DNA of 64,000 bases, from positions 83,080,001-83,144,000 of the forward strand of contig JBITNC010000001.1 in assembly GCA_050084985.1 (NCBI GenBank). The letters run 5' to 3'. This stretch comes from Nageia nagi (lineage: Eukaryota; Pinophyta). Shown here piece after piece: positions 1 to 10,699 of the stretch; the first letter of the stretch is position 1; the number at the start of each line of letters is the position of its first letter. The notes below the pieces were generated by a model. The model did not search any database. It saw only the letters and a program-made list of their open reading frames with translations, and was not told the origin of the DNA. Both the position numbers and the translations under genes were made by a program.

Positions 1-266
1 AAATCATTACTTAATCTTTTCTAACTCAAACTTGTTATTATAATTCTATTAACTTATAAATTTTACTAGTAAAGGTGAATCATAGTTTCATTAAAAAACC
101 ATTAAGAACTTTCCTTTCTATCTATTTCACTAGTCAAAAGTAAATATCAATTAAATATTTGAACTTCTACTTTACTTTTATTCATAAAAATCAAAATGCA
201 CATATTCATAATTTATTTCTTCATATAAGTTTCGCAGCAAACCATCACATGACTTACATATGTGAA
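1..266. other. AT-rich left flank
   Basis: No gene or repeat is recognisable here. Homology to the element A LTR starts abruptly at about 267, so this is DNA beyond the truncated end of element A. Confidence 0.5.
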
Positions 267-929
267 CAAAAAATCATTCACCATTATGAGATCCATTACT
301 TGCATGTAAATTCAAATTTTTACAATGTAAACTACAAACTAACAATCTAAAAACACATAATAAGATCAACACAATGATATACCTTGGTTCACCCAATGTG
401 GGCTAATCTAGCATGGAATTAGAGCCTTCTCTTCTCATTTTCTATGGAAATTACAATATTATATGCATAGAGAAATACCATCAAAATAATGGAAATACCA
501 TTTCATACAACACTATTAGAATCTCCTATAGCAAGAAGAACAAATTCAAAATTACAAAACCTTTAGAATGATTCTTGGTCTTTCTTCAAATCTTTATAAT
601 CCCAAGATCCTAAGATTCTCTAAGATTCCCTTTATGGAATCAAAAAATAGCACAGCATTAAATAATCTTGGAACCATCTCCAAGATGTCGATTGAAGACA
701 CTAAACAAGTTATCTACCCAAAATATAGATGTGCCTTCAACTTCCCTTGCTGACTAATCAAGATGCATGCTATTAATGGCCTAAAAATAGTGCTTCACAT
801 CATTGGTGGTGTGGTTTTGTACATTGATTAACTCTAGATTTTAGTCTTAATTCAATTTTTAAGCATAAATACCTATGAAATGAGTACTTCTCTTGCAAAG
901 AATAACCTAACATAATCCAATTCCAATCA
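267..929 (-). repeat. Element A 3' LTR, truncated
   Basis: Aligns with 5650-6398 and with the LTRs of B and C. The right boundary is sharp: the LTR start (complement of 929) follows a purine-rich tract. The left side stops at about 267, where the sister LTRs continue for roughly 60 bases, so this copy is truncated or was overwritten. Confidence 0.85.
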
Positions 930-941
930 CACCTCCCTAAT
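930..941 (-). other. Polypurine tract of element A
   Basis: The minus strand reads ATTAGGGAGGTG directly before the LTR start, matching the tracts of B (10641-10652) and C (21968-21978). In LTR retroelements this tract primes plus-strand DNA synthesis. Confidence 0.7.
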
Positions 942-1028
942 GAGAAGGTATTTGGCCCCAAAAATACATAGATGAGAATACAAATGCCCAACTTTGGACT
1001 TGTCCATCCACTTCACTTTATAAGGCTT

Positions 1029-1427
1029 TTATCCTTTCAATCCAACCAAATACAACTCTATCTCACCTCTTCTTATAGCATAGATCTTCTTTTGTAATAC
1101 GGAATCCTCTTTGAGTTCATCCATAATATTAGGAGCTAAGTCATTAAGAGATGGTAAAATATGATTTGAACTTGTTTCATCTTCAGTTAATATATATGGG
1201 TCATACATTTTCAAATATTCCACATTCACAACTAAATAGATGTTTATATATGCCAGTAGATTTAATATAAAAGCATTCTTACTTACTTGCTCAACAATCT
1301 CAAATGATCCATATCTTATAAGTTTTAACTTATTGATTAGTCTTTGCAACCTCTCCTTACAAATAATCAACCAAACATGGTCTCCCAAATGAAACTTATA
1401 GTCAACTCTATATTTTTCATGTCTCAT
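1029..1427 (-). pseudogene. Element A integrase C-terminus with chromodomain-like tail
   Basis: An open stretch of 132 codons. It starts with the integrase C-terminal module: a K-[YH]-R-V-x-[YH]-x-F-x-x-G-D-x-V-W-L stretch, then a GPY/F-like segment (here I-R-Y-G-S-F-E-I-V-E) and a V-N-V-E-Y-L-K motif. After an acidic linker comes R-R-G-E-I-E-L-Y-L-V-G-L-K-G, and in the next frame K-W-M. This resembles the Y-L-V-K-W-K-G...A-T-W core of chromodomains that target chromovirus integrases to chromatin. The first aromatic-cage positions are poorly conserved, so the chromodomain call is an inference. Elements B (10844-11110) and C (from 21475) carry the same module. Confidence 0.75.
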
Positions 1428-1429
1428 CT

Positions 1430-2345
1430 TGTACTTGGCTTGGTTGTTTTAAGTTGCTCTTGGACTTTCAAATGAATTTGCCTAATCTTTTCAATAAACT
1501 TATCAACTTATTTTTCCTCTTTCTCAAGTGAATCTTCTTCATAATTTTGCTATCCAAATACATAATCAAAAGGTGAAGGTGGTAAACAAGTAAAATACGT
1601 CTAAAAAGGACTCTTATTAATAGAAGAATGAATTTCCCTATTGTATGAATGTTGGATATATTTAAGATGTTCATCCCAAGACTTAGGATGCTTGCCATAA
1701 TAACCCCTCAAGAGTTGAACCACTTTCCTATTCACCACCTTAGTTTATCTATCCATTTGAGGATGAAAGAAAGTATGCCTCTTCAATCTTATATCTATCT
1801 TTTCCCACAAACATGTCCAAAAATTTTCCAAAAATCTACTATCTCTATCTAAAACAATAGAATTAGGCAATCCAAAATGAACCTAAACATGAGAAATGAA
1901 CAAACTTGTAACATCTTTTTCTATTATAGTCTTTTACATAGAATCAAAACACACATCTTGCTACATCTATCCAAACTAACAAATAAATAGTCATGATCCT
2001 TCTTAGTCATAGGAAATCCTTCCACAAAATCCATTGAGATATACTCTTGTGGACATGAAGGTACTAGAAGTGGCTCATCCAAATCCAATTTTTTGTTACT
2101 TGGCTTGCTAGTACAACATAAAGAACACCCTTTTATGTACTTGGTAACTTGATCTTACATCTATGGCCAATATAAATACCTTTGTAAATTTTACAATATA
2201 TTTTCAACCCAAAAATATTATGTAATCTTTGAAGTATGTGCTTCTCTAATCAGTCTAATATTTTCACTTATAGGTACATATAATGCATTAAAATGATAAA
2301 GAAGTTCCTTTTGCAAATGAAAATCATCCAATCCCTCATACATGG
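1430..2345 (-). pseudogene. Element A integrase zinc-finger and catalytic core, degenerate
   Basis: The minus strand carries a C-x2-C zinc-finger remnant around 2090-2180 (I-K-G-C-S-L-C-C), then the core start with S-M-D-F-V-E-G-F and L-D-R-C-S-K-M-C-V-L-I-P-C around 1920-2060. This matches the M-D-F-[VI]-x-G-L-P and V-D-R-[FL]-[ST]-K motifs around the first catalytic aspartate of plant Ty3/gypsy integrases. The rest of the core down to 1430 shows the expected V-H-F-G-L-P-N and D-x-x-F motifs in shifting frames. The protein inserts element cDNA into chromosomes; this copy is broken by stops and frameshifts. Elements B and C each lack part of this region. Confidence 0.7.
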
Positions 2346-2599
2346 ACCTAGATGAAGACAACTTCTCATACACCTCTCTGAAGTTAGGATCCTACACATA
2401 TGCCTTTGAAAATGACTCAAACAAAAAAAGAAGATATTTCAATGCTAAGAGGGAGCTCACTGGACCCTATTTACATGTTGTTAATAGTCCAAAATCAGTA
2501 CTATATATTGCTAATGGTATGTAGTCTATAGTTAAAAGTGGTCTAGAAAGCATATTTGCAACCTTGTTCTATGTTCCTTTTTTATACTTGATCATAAGA

Positions 2600-3775
2600 T
2601 AAAATTATTGTAGAAAACCCATACATATTTAGTATCTAATTTGTTGCATTTTTGATTGAGTTTGTAAGCAATTTAATAGTTGATTATAAGTATGAATGAT
2701 TGTTATTTTTCTATTAGTAATGTTTACACTTTTTAATAGCTTGAACCAATGCATACATTTCCTTATCATAAGTAGGATAATTCAAATTAGCCTCACTAAT
2801 ATTTTTAGAATGATAGCAAATTGATTTAACTTCTTGTAAAAAAATGGATCCCATGGCATATGCATTAGTATCCATTTGAAATGATTTCTACAAATTAGGA
2901 AGTGCTAGCATGAGCACACTAATAATCTTTTGCTTCAAGGTATCAAAAGATGTTTGTTATTGCTTTGCCCATTGGAAAACATGCCTCTTACTAGTTTTAT
3001 CATGTAAAGGTAAAGTAATATGAAAAAAATCAATAATAAACTCTCTCAAATATTGGACAATGCCTAAGAAAATCCTTACTTTAATGATATTAGATGGCCA
3101 TGGTCAATCTACTGTAGTACTTACTTTACTAGGATCTATCTTAAGTTGTCCATGACCAATAACATTGCCCAAATACACCAAAGATTCTTTTTCAAACACT
3201 CATTTTGAATATTTCAACAACAATTTCTCCATATGAAAAGCTTTAAAAGCTTATTTACATTTACAACATTGGCTTTCCAAGTAGAACTATAAATAAGAAT
3301 ATCATCAAAGTATAGAATAGTAAAAGAATCAATAAATGGATGATTCACATCATTCATTACACTCATAAATGTGGTTGGTGCATTGCATAAACCAAATGGT
3401 AAAATAAGCTACTCAAATAGGCCTTGTATTATCTTGAAAAAGGTATTCCAAATGTTCTCCTCCTTGATTCAAACTTGGTGATATCTACTTTTCAAGTCCA
3501 ACTTAGTGAAGAATCTTTTCCCTTATAATTGATTCAAAAATTCATCTATCTGTGGTAAAAAATAGTGATTTTTTATGGTGATTTTGTTAAGTGTTCTATA
3601 GTTTATACACATATTCCAAGTTTGATCCTTCTTGGGAATCAAAATAATAGATGATCCACATGGAGATGTACTTGATCTAATCACACCTTGATCAACCAAC
3701 TCTTGAATTTGCCTCTTTATCTCCTCTTTTCTCAAAATTGATTTTCAATACAAAACTATGTTAGGCAATGAAGCA
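2600..3775 (-). pseudogene. Element A reverse transcriptase and RNase H, degenerate
   Basis: Read leftwards from 3775. The stretch 3523-3735 (70 codons) holds the fingers of reverse transcriptase: Q-E-L-V-D-Q-G-V-I-R-S-S-T-S-P, then I-P-K-K-D-Q-T-W-x-M-C-I-N-Y-R-T-L-N-K. The catalytic motif Y-F-D-D is intact at 3301-3312, followed by I-L-I-Y-S. RNase H follows at about 2600-2990, with its first aspartate in M-D-T-N-A-Y-A-M-G and a C-Y-H-S-K segment. Together these domains copy element RNA into DNA and remove the RNA strand. Several frameshifts and stops separate the blocks. Confidence 0.85.
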
Positions 3776-4239
3776 TTAGGTAAAAATTAAATATCATGTT
3801 GTATATGTCACATATGAGGTAATCCCTATGGCTCTGCAAATAAGTTAAAAATCTTTTGGGCCAAATTCTGCATCTATTCTTCTTTGTTGCACACCATTAA
3901 TGATATATGATCAGTATTGCATGCCATTGACAACGTGAGATTCACCTCACCCAAAGCTATTATTTTCAACATGATCAGAATAATATTTTTAGAAGCATTT
4001 ACAAGGCATTTTACCTAATTAGAATTGACCAAAGGTAGCTTTTTCTTATTGTTATGTGCACTAACTAGAAACATATTTTCATCTTTCACCAATCATAATT
4101 CTTTGAATCTTCTATACTAAATACCATGTCTATCCCTCATATAGGGGTTGCCAAGAATAACTCCACAAATGTCTAAATAAACAACATCAACCATAACTTC
4201 ATTAATTTACTTTGCATAAATAGCAAATTTCAACTTACA

Positions 4240-4536
4240 TTATTTAGTAACTTGCAAACTAGCATTGTTATACTCCCAATCCAAAAGATATGCATTTGGA
4301 TGGTTGAAAGTTTTCAATCCCAAATAACTTACCATAGACTTTGAAATCAAATTTTCTTGAGAACTTGGATCAACAATGTAATCTATTTTGATTTTATTAA
4401 TTTGAATTTTAAGATGGAATAATTTAATCAATTTTTTTTCAATATATTGAGATTCTTCAACCTTTTGAATGGCTGAATAATTTAGTTTCTCATCAACATC
4501 TAAATTATTCTCAATATCCACACATTTAAGAACCAT
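4240..4536 (-). pseudogene. Element A aspartic protease region
   Basis: A 98-codon open stretch. The retroviral-type protease active site, normally D-[ST]-G-[SA], appears as I-V-D-P-S-S-Q-E-N-L-I-S: the aspartate is kept but the following S-G is changed to P-S. It is followed by L-G-L-K-T-F-x-H-P, a segment also seen in B and C. The enzyme would cleave the Gag-Pol polyprotein. The altered active site suggests inactivity even if it were expressed. Confidence 0.7.
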
Positions 4537-4539
4537 AGC

Positions 4540-5590
4540 ATTAGTTTTCTCCTTATTATTTCTCTTTTATGGATGTAATTTCGGATGAAGTTTCTAACAT
4601 TTATTATGAACATGACTATCTTTATTAAAATAACTACAATCCATATTATCACCTTCTTTATTTGAAATATTAGTGGTTGTAGTTTCTTCCTTACCTTTTT
4701 CTTTATCTTGAGATTTACCTTTATCTTGTCCTCCCTTTGAGTTAGAAGCCTTCTTGGATTCATCATATTGTCTCTTTTATTTACCTCTAAGTATTGTGCT
4801 TGCATAAAAACTTGATCAAGATTAGTAGGATTAAATAACATGATAGTGTTTTGCAAATGACTATGTAAAACTCCAATGTACTTCATTAAAGTTTGAGGAT
4901 CTTTTTATGAAATCCCAAAAAAAGTTGCTTATTTCCTAAATTTTGTAGTGTACTCTTGAATTATTTTCCCTCTTTATTTTTTAAAGAATTTTTATTTCAC
5001 AAATTGTTTATCATGATTTCCTAATGGATAAAATTGATCTCTTAACAACTCTTTAAATTCATTTCAAAAAGATACTTCTGATAAGTATTCATGATTAAGA
5101 GTTTCTACAAGGATTTTTTACCAAACTAAATCATGTTCAATCCATATTTAATATAGTAAAAAAGATTTTATCAACATCATTTACAACACTATGAATTTGA
5201 AAACAAACCTCCAATTATTTCAACTAATTGTTCAACTTTTTTGCATCAACCTCTCCTTCAAAAGTAATAATATCCACTTTGGCCTCCACCCTAAATGGAA
5301 CTATAAATGATGAAGATGATGAATTAGGTCCTTCAACTTCATTTTAGTGTCTTTTATTGATATTTATATTTGCTCCAATAGCCAACAACTAAGACAAAGG
5401 AGCTAAATAATTATCCATAATAAAAAATCTCCTTTCAAAATTAGTATATGACATGGTACAAAAAATAAATTGTTGCTTCTCCAAATTATCCATTTTAATC
5501 ACTTTGCACCTTTGACCAATCTCAAGATCCTCTGGAATAAATTCTAATCTTTGAGATCTCCTCCTAAACATCAAAAAGCACATTGTTGGT
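4540..5590 (-). pseudogene. Element A gag, degenerate
   Basis: Gag forms the particle that packages the element RNA. A likely start lies near 5587 at M-F-R-R-R-S-Q-R, shared with element C (17693). It is followed by an F-E-R-R-F segment and, around 4800-4886, by the conserved Y-I-G-V-L-H-S-H-L-Q-N block. Near 4600-4640 a weak zinc knuckle can be read (C-S-Y...H-V-H-N-K-C), then the K-E-K-T-N-A-M-V block that precedes the protease. Stops and frameshifts interrupt it. Confidence 0.7.
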
Positions 5591-5630
5591 GGTTTGAAAT
5601 CTTCAAATTTTTGACCCCAAATTTTGTACA

Positions 5631-5647
5631 CATAAGCTCTAATACCA
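5631..5647 (-). other. Primer-binding site of element A (initiator tRNA-Met type)
   Basis: The minus strand reads TGGTATTAGAGCTTATG two bases inside the 5' LTR. Plant retroelements primed by initiator tRNA-Met carry TGGTATCAGAGC here; this copy has one C-to-T change in the core. Confidence 0.85.
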
Positions 5648-5649
5648 TA

Positions 5650-6398
5650 TGATCCATAATCATCGGATGCTTATAGCATACTTAGATCCCCACTTATAGA
5701 TTCGAATGAAAAAATCATTCACCATTATGAGATCCATTACTTGCATATAAATTCAAAATTGTATAATATAAACTATAAACTAACAATCTCAAAACACACA
5801 ACAAGATCAACATAATATTTTACTCTAGTTCACCTAATGTGGGTTAATCCAGTATGGAATTGGAGCCTCTCTTTTCATTGTCTATGGACATTACAATATT
5901 ACATGTATAGATAAATATCATTAAAATAATTGCAATACTATCTCCTACAATAATATTGCAATCTCTTACAGCAAAAAGAATAACTTCAGAATTACAACAA
6001 TTATGGAATGACGCTTGGTCTTTTTTCAAATCCTTACAATCCCAAAATCCTAAAACTCCCTTTATGGAATCAAAGAGTAGCACATCATTAAATAAGCCTA
6101 GAACCATCTCTAATATGTTGGTTGAAGATATTAAACCACTTAGTTTTCCAAGATACCGATGTCCCTTCAACTTCCCCTACTGACTCATCAAGATACACAT
6201 CGTTAACAACTTCCCCTACTGACTCATCAAGATACACATCGTTAACGACTTGAAAATACTGTTGCACGTTGATGGTGATGTGATTTTATATATTTATTAA
6301 CTCTAGATTTTAGTATTTGATCCATCTCTAAACACAAATACCTTTGGAATGAATACTTCTCCTACAAAGAAAAACCTGATACGATCCAATTCAGATCA
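5650..6398 (-). repeat. Element A 5' LTR
   Basis: 749 bp, against 723 bp in B and C. It starts TGATCTGAATTGG on the minus strand and ends GGATCA before the PBS. The extra length is largely a 39-bp tandem duplication at 6169-6246. Confidence 0.85.
6169..6246. repeat. Perfect 39-bp tandem duplication within the LTR
   Basis: The units 6169-6207 and 6208-6246 are identical; each starts AACTTCCCCTAC and ends CATCGTTAAC. The other LTRs of the family have one copy, so the duplication arose in this LTR after insertion. Confidence 0.95.
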
Positions 6399-8330
6399 CT
6401 TCAAGTCAATCATTCACTTTTAACTTAAAATAACCATTTCACATTGTTAATTTTTAAAAAATATTTTATATTGGAAACAAGAATATTAATCTCCATATCA
6501 ATATTCTTTCTATATAATCCAACATAAATTACTATTATTATTTAATAAAAAAATAATTATAATTCATATTATAATATTATATAATTTATATTCTCCAATA
6601 TAAATCATATGATCAAATACATATATATAATTTTATAAAAATCAAATTTTAAATCTTATAAAATTATTTATAAAACACTTAACAAATTAATTTCTAAAAT
6701 CTACATCTTTTAAATATAAGAACTATAAATTTATTATATTTTTATATAAACATGGGAAACAAAACTGCATGAGATGACTAATCCAATATATTGTCTTAGT
6801 TACTTTCGAAGCTTGTTGTTTTGATTTTCACTCATGCTATTATTTTGGATTGCTTGTATGTATCTTCCTAAGTCGCTGAAAATTAGTAATTGACTAGTTG
6901 ACTGCTGCTGATATGGAAATACCAAATAATATGAATGATATAATTTAAGGGCTTCATGAAATGGAAAGATTACCCATTACTTATGATTTTTGATTGTTTG
7001 CATTTTATCTCATGAAAAAATAATAATTTCAGGTTACCAAAGATAAGGCTTCCCTCATAAGGCATTACATCTGTCTCATTGGATGCCATGAATCAACAAA
7101 CAATTCACCTTCCCTAGCATCCACAACATGCACCGAACTAGGAAACGTGAAATATGGTTAAAACATACATAAAATTCTCTTTAAAAATGAATTTATGTTA
7201 TGTGTTGTGGCAGTGAGGACACTCGTAGATATGTATTCAATACATGGAAGAATGCATAGGCCTGGGAATTGCCTAATACATTGCAAGCTATAAACATAAT
7301 TTTATGTAAAATAAATGATGGATACATTGAAAGTCTAAATTTGTTACAAAGTGCCTCGTCCAAGCATAGTCTTAGGGATATACACAAAATGCAAGAATAT
7401 ACAAGATTGAAATTATTTTTGATATGATGCAAGCAGAAGACAGTTTCAATGACAAAATTTCAGGACAGAGAATCATGGCTACAATAATAGGTGTAGCGCT
7501 TGGAAACCATCCTAACAGCATAGCTTCGTATGAATCCTATTTACTGATAGGCAATTCTAGGGAATGAGATACATAAATACTTTAATAGCATATGAATCTT
7601 ATTGCATTATTCTTTGGATAAATTATTTATACAAAAAGGTCTGCAAATTATTTAGTTCAAAACTCATTAAAATGCAACCTCTTGGAATAAATGATTACAG
7701 GATAGGAAAAAAAATAAATTTTGTAAAAGACTTAAATGTAATTATCAGATATAAATTCAAAATTTGAAATTTATTATTATTTCTTATAAAAAGGAGTTCA
7801 CTTCTTATTATTTTCAGTAATCGAAGGGATGCACCTAAAAATAATTTCAATTTGGATCTGGTCTTGAACTTAAGACATATTCACTCTATCATGTTTCTTT
7901 TTCTTTTTTCTTTCCTCTGGATCATATCAAACATCTTACCACCATTCAATATCACTATGACCTTCTCCATTTATACTCATGATGGAGGTGAACGGGTTAC
8001 CGCCCCGTAACCTATTTTTCAACCACCATAAATTAAATCAATTGTCAAAATACAAATATTTATAATAAATATACTATAAAATAATTGTATTTTCTTGTAA
8101 TGGAGTTCTTTTTTAATTGATATATATTAGATCTATCATTTAATATTAGAAAATACCAAGGGTTAAGTAGTAATTTAATATCATTTAAAACAATAGTAAT
8201 TAATTAATATAAATACTATATTTTAGAATATCATATCCACTTTACTCAAGAAAATAAGAACTTATTATTATATGAATTTATTTAATTTGTTATCTTACAA
8301 AAGCATATGAGGTTAAATATAATTCAACGG
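6399..8330. other. Inter-element DNA, CpG-richer part at about 6770-8020
   Basis: No coding frame or transposon domain is recognised. The stretch 6770-8020 holds about a dozen CpG sites (for example TTCGAAG near 6808, AGCGCTT near 7497 and three in AACGGGTTACCGCCCCG near 7990), more than the surrounding elements. A short inverted repeat GGTTAC...GTAACC lies near 7996. It may be non-transposon or lightly methylated DNA. 8021-8330 is featureless and AT-rich. Confidence 0.4.
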
Positions 8331-8562
8331 GATGCCAACATATTAATTAACTTCATGAAAATGTATTTTCAAAAACCTTATTGATCGTGTAGTTTACATA
8401 TTCGTGATGCAAACATATTAATTAGCTTCATGAAAATGTATTTTTAAAAATTTTATTAATTGTGTAGTTTACATATTTGTGATGTCAACATATTAATTAG
8501 CTTCATGAATATGTATTTTACAAATTTGCGATGCTAATATGTTAATTAGCTTCACGAATATG
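8331..8562. repeat. 75-bp tandem repeat, just over three copies
   Basis: Units start with GATGC/GATGT...CAACATATTAATTA at 8331, 8406, 8481 and 8530. The first two periods are 75 bp. The third unit lost about 26 bp and the fourth is partial. Confidence 0.85.
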
Positions 8563-8593
8563 CACCAATTTTAATTTTTTTAACAAATTATTA

Positions 8594-9320
8594 ATGAAGT
8601 TAAAAAACATTATAATTTATAATGCTTCATCTTCTATCATTGTGAATGCTATAATAGATAGGTATGCAAAATATGGGAGGTTACAGAAGGTCTGGGAATT
8701 GTTGGAGATATATTTTGTAGATAGTTTCATGGACTACGATGATAAACATCTATGCTATGATAGACATGTATACACAACATCACACTATCGAGGAAATTGT
8801 TGGACAATATGCAAGATTCAAATATAATTTTCATAATAGAGACACATGCAAAATGTCATCTATTTTAAAAATTATCATTGTCAATGCATGATTCACAATA
8901 TTGAAAATATTATAATTCTTAGCATCCCTTATAATATTTTGTGCAATATACCTAACCAGATCATTCCAGCTTGCTTTATTTTATGAAACATGCATCAAAT
9001 TAGAGGTGATAAAGAAGAAATTACATCTTTAATTTATTTTAGTAAAAATGTGAAGAAGTAAAACAATAATATGAGTGAAATTGTCAATATTGATAGTATT
9101 ATCATTTTTTGCATTACTTACAAAATGCAATAATATTGGTTAACATCTATTACAATAATTTTTTATGAAATACCCATTAGATTTAAAAAAAAATCAAGAA
9201 TAAATGACACTTTCTTTTATTTCATTAAACATGTATGTAAAATACATAGCTTTGGACAATATCCATTATGTTCTATAATATGCATGATGCAAATACAATT
9301 TTCATGATCGAAAAGATATA
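8594..9320 (+). pseudogene. Pentatricopeptide-repeat (PPR) protein pseudogene fragment
   Basis: PPR proteins bind organellar RNA through arrays of roughly 35-residue helical repeats and form very large families in land plants. The frame from 8594 gives V-N-A-I-I-D-R-Y-A-K-Y-G-R-L-Q-K-V-W-E-L-L, which matches the common N-A-L-I-D-M-Y-A-K-C-G-x-x-x-x-A-x-x-L-F pattern. After a frame change near 8728 the DNA reads S-W-T-T-M-I-N-I-Y-A-M-I-D-M-Y, the next repeat's S-W-x-x-M-I pattern. Another change near 8800 gives L-L-D-N-M-Q-D-S-N-I-I. A weaker echo (M-H-D-A-N-T-I-F) sits near 9282. At least three consecutive repeats are thus visible but broken by indels. No start, targeting peptide or C-terminal domain is seen. 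The P/PLS subclass cannot be decided. Confidence 0.55.
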
Positions 9321-9913
9321 GTTATGATAACAAATATGTATGTTGTGATAGACATAATTCCATGGAAAAACTAAATCTTTCCTTTATTTTATAAAAAAAA
9401 AAATTAAATATTATAACATGTTTATTTTACCAATAATTATAACACACAAGAGATCCATTAGAATATGCAGAGATGGAGAAGAGTTAGTTTCCATAGAGGA
9501 AGATGGCTTGTAAAGTAAGTAATTCAAGCCAAACTAGCAGTCATGATAACTTGCAAACAAAACAATATTATCTAAATATTCAAAATAATAGTTTTTGGCT
9601 ATCATCAATCCCTCTTTCTATATGAAAACACCTATATGTGAACTAATATATATATATATGAAACTTATTATAATCCATATTAGGAACAAAATTTTTAGTG
9701 TCTATCACATATCAAGGAAATAAAACTATAAATTTTAGCAATTAAATGGTAAAATTAGGAAAAGCACAATTTAAAAATTAGGGAGAAAGAGAGAAGGTGG
9801 AATCTCCTTGCATCAGACTAATACCAAGATATATGGTATAAATGAATTTTTACGAAACCTTCATGGGATCTTATTTATTTTTTGGGGTACATGGTGATCC
9901 TTTTTTATGATGA
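9321..9913. other. AT-rich spacer
   Basis: No gene seen. It contains a short TA run near 9645. It ends at the left target-site duplication of element B. Confidence 0.5.
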
Positions 9914-9918
9914 AATTT

Positions 9919-10640
9919 TGATTTGTAATCATCAGATTCTTATAGCATACTCGGATCCTCACTTATAGATTTGAATGAAAAAATTTCACCATTATGAGAC
10001 CCATCAAATTACATATAAATTCAAAATTGTACAATGTAAAACTATAAATTAATAATGTCAATTACATACAACAAGATCAACACAATGATTTACCCTAGTT
10101 TACCCAATGTTGGCTAATCTGACATGGAATTGGAATTTTCTCTTTTAATTATCTATCAATATTACAATATTACATGCATAGAGAAATACCATCAAAATAA
10201 TGGCAATACGATCTCCTACAACAGTACTACAATCTCCTACAATAAGAAGAACAACTTCAAAACTATAAAAATTATAGAATTAGTCTTGATCTTCCTTCAA
10301 ATATTTACAATCCCAAAATCCTAAAACTCTCTAAAACTCCATTGATAAATCAAGAGAGTAGTATGCCATTAAAGAGGCCTAAAAACATCTCCAATATACC
10401 AGTTGATAATCCTAAATCACTTAATTTCCTGAATCACTGATTCCCCTTCAACTTCCACTTTTGGCTTATCAAGATTCACATTGTTAATGGCCTAAAAATA
10501 GTAGTTGGATGTTTTTAATAGCATGGTTTCTTCACCAATCAACTATAAATCTTATTCTTCAATCTATCTCTAAGCATAGATACCTATGGAATGATTACTA
10601 CTCCTGTAGAGATCAACCTAACATGATCTAATTTGGACCA
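9919..10640 (-). repeat. Element B 3' LTR
   Basis: 722 bp. It is paired with 14860-15582 and is directly preceded, in element sense, by the tract at 10641-10652. The left edge abuts the AATTT duplication. Confidence 0.9.
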
Positions 10641-10699
10641 CACCTCCTTAATGAGAAGGAATTTGATCTTACAACCCTATACCTATCCATCCACTTAGT

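Larger units (their letters stand above)
267..6398 (-). mobile_element. Element A: Ty3/gypsy chromovirus-like LTR retrotransposon, degenerate
   Basis: Minus-strand element with the order 5' LTR (right), PBS, gag, protease, reverse transcriptase, RNase H, integrase, chromodomain-like tail, PPT and 3' LTR (left). This protein order is that of Ty3/gypsy (Metaviridae). It belongs to the same family as elements B and C: LTRs, PBS region and protein remnants align by eye over the whole length. The 3' LTR lacks its last 60 or so bases, so no TSD can be read. Of the three copies A has the most complete internal region and keeps the integrase zinc-finger segment that B and C have lost. Stops and frameshifts interrupt every domain, so it cannot encode its own proteins. 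The chromodomain-like tail is faint, so the chromovirus assignment is good but not certain. Confidence 0.9.

Noticed and set aside
159-350. 63-codon plus-strand frame overlapping the element A LTR
   Set aside because: It crosses the LTR boundary and reads against the element; low-complexity N/H/I composition with no motif.
8331-8562. Possible CRISPR-like array
   Set aside because: The repeats are head to tail without spacers and the context is plant nuclear DNA; it is a simple tandem repeat.
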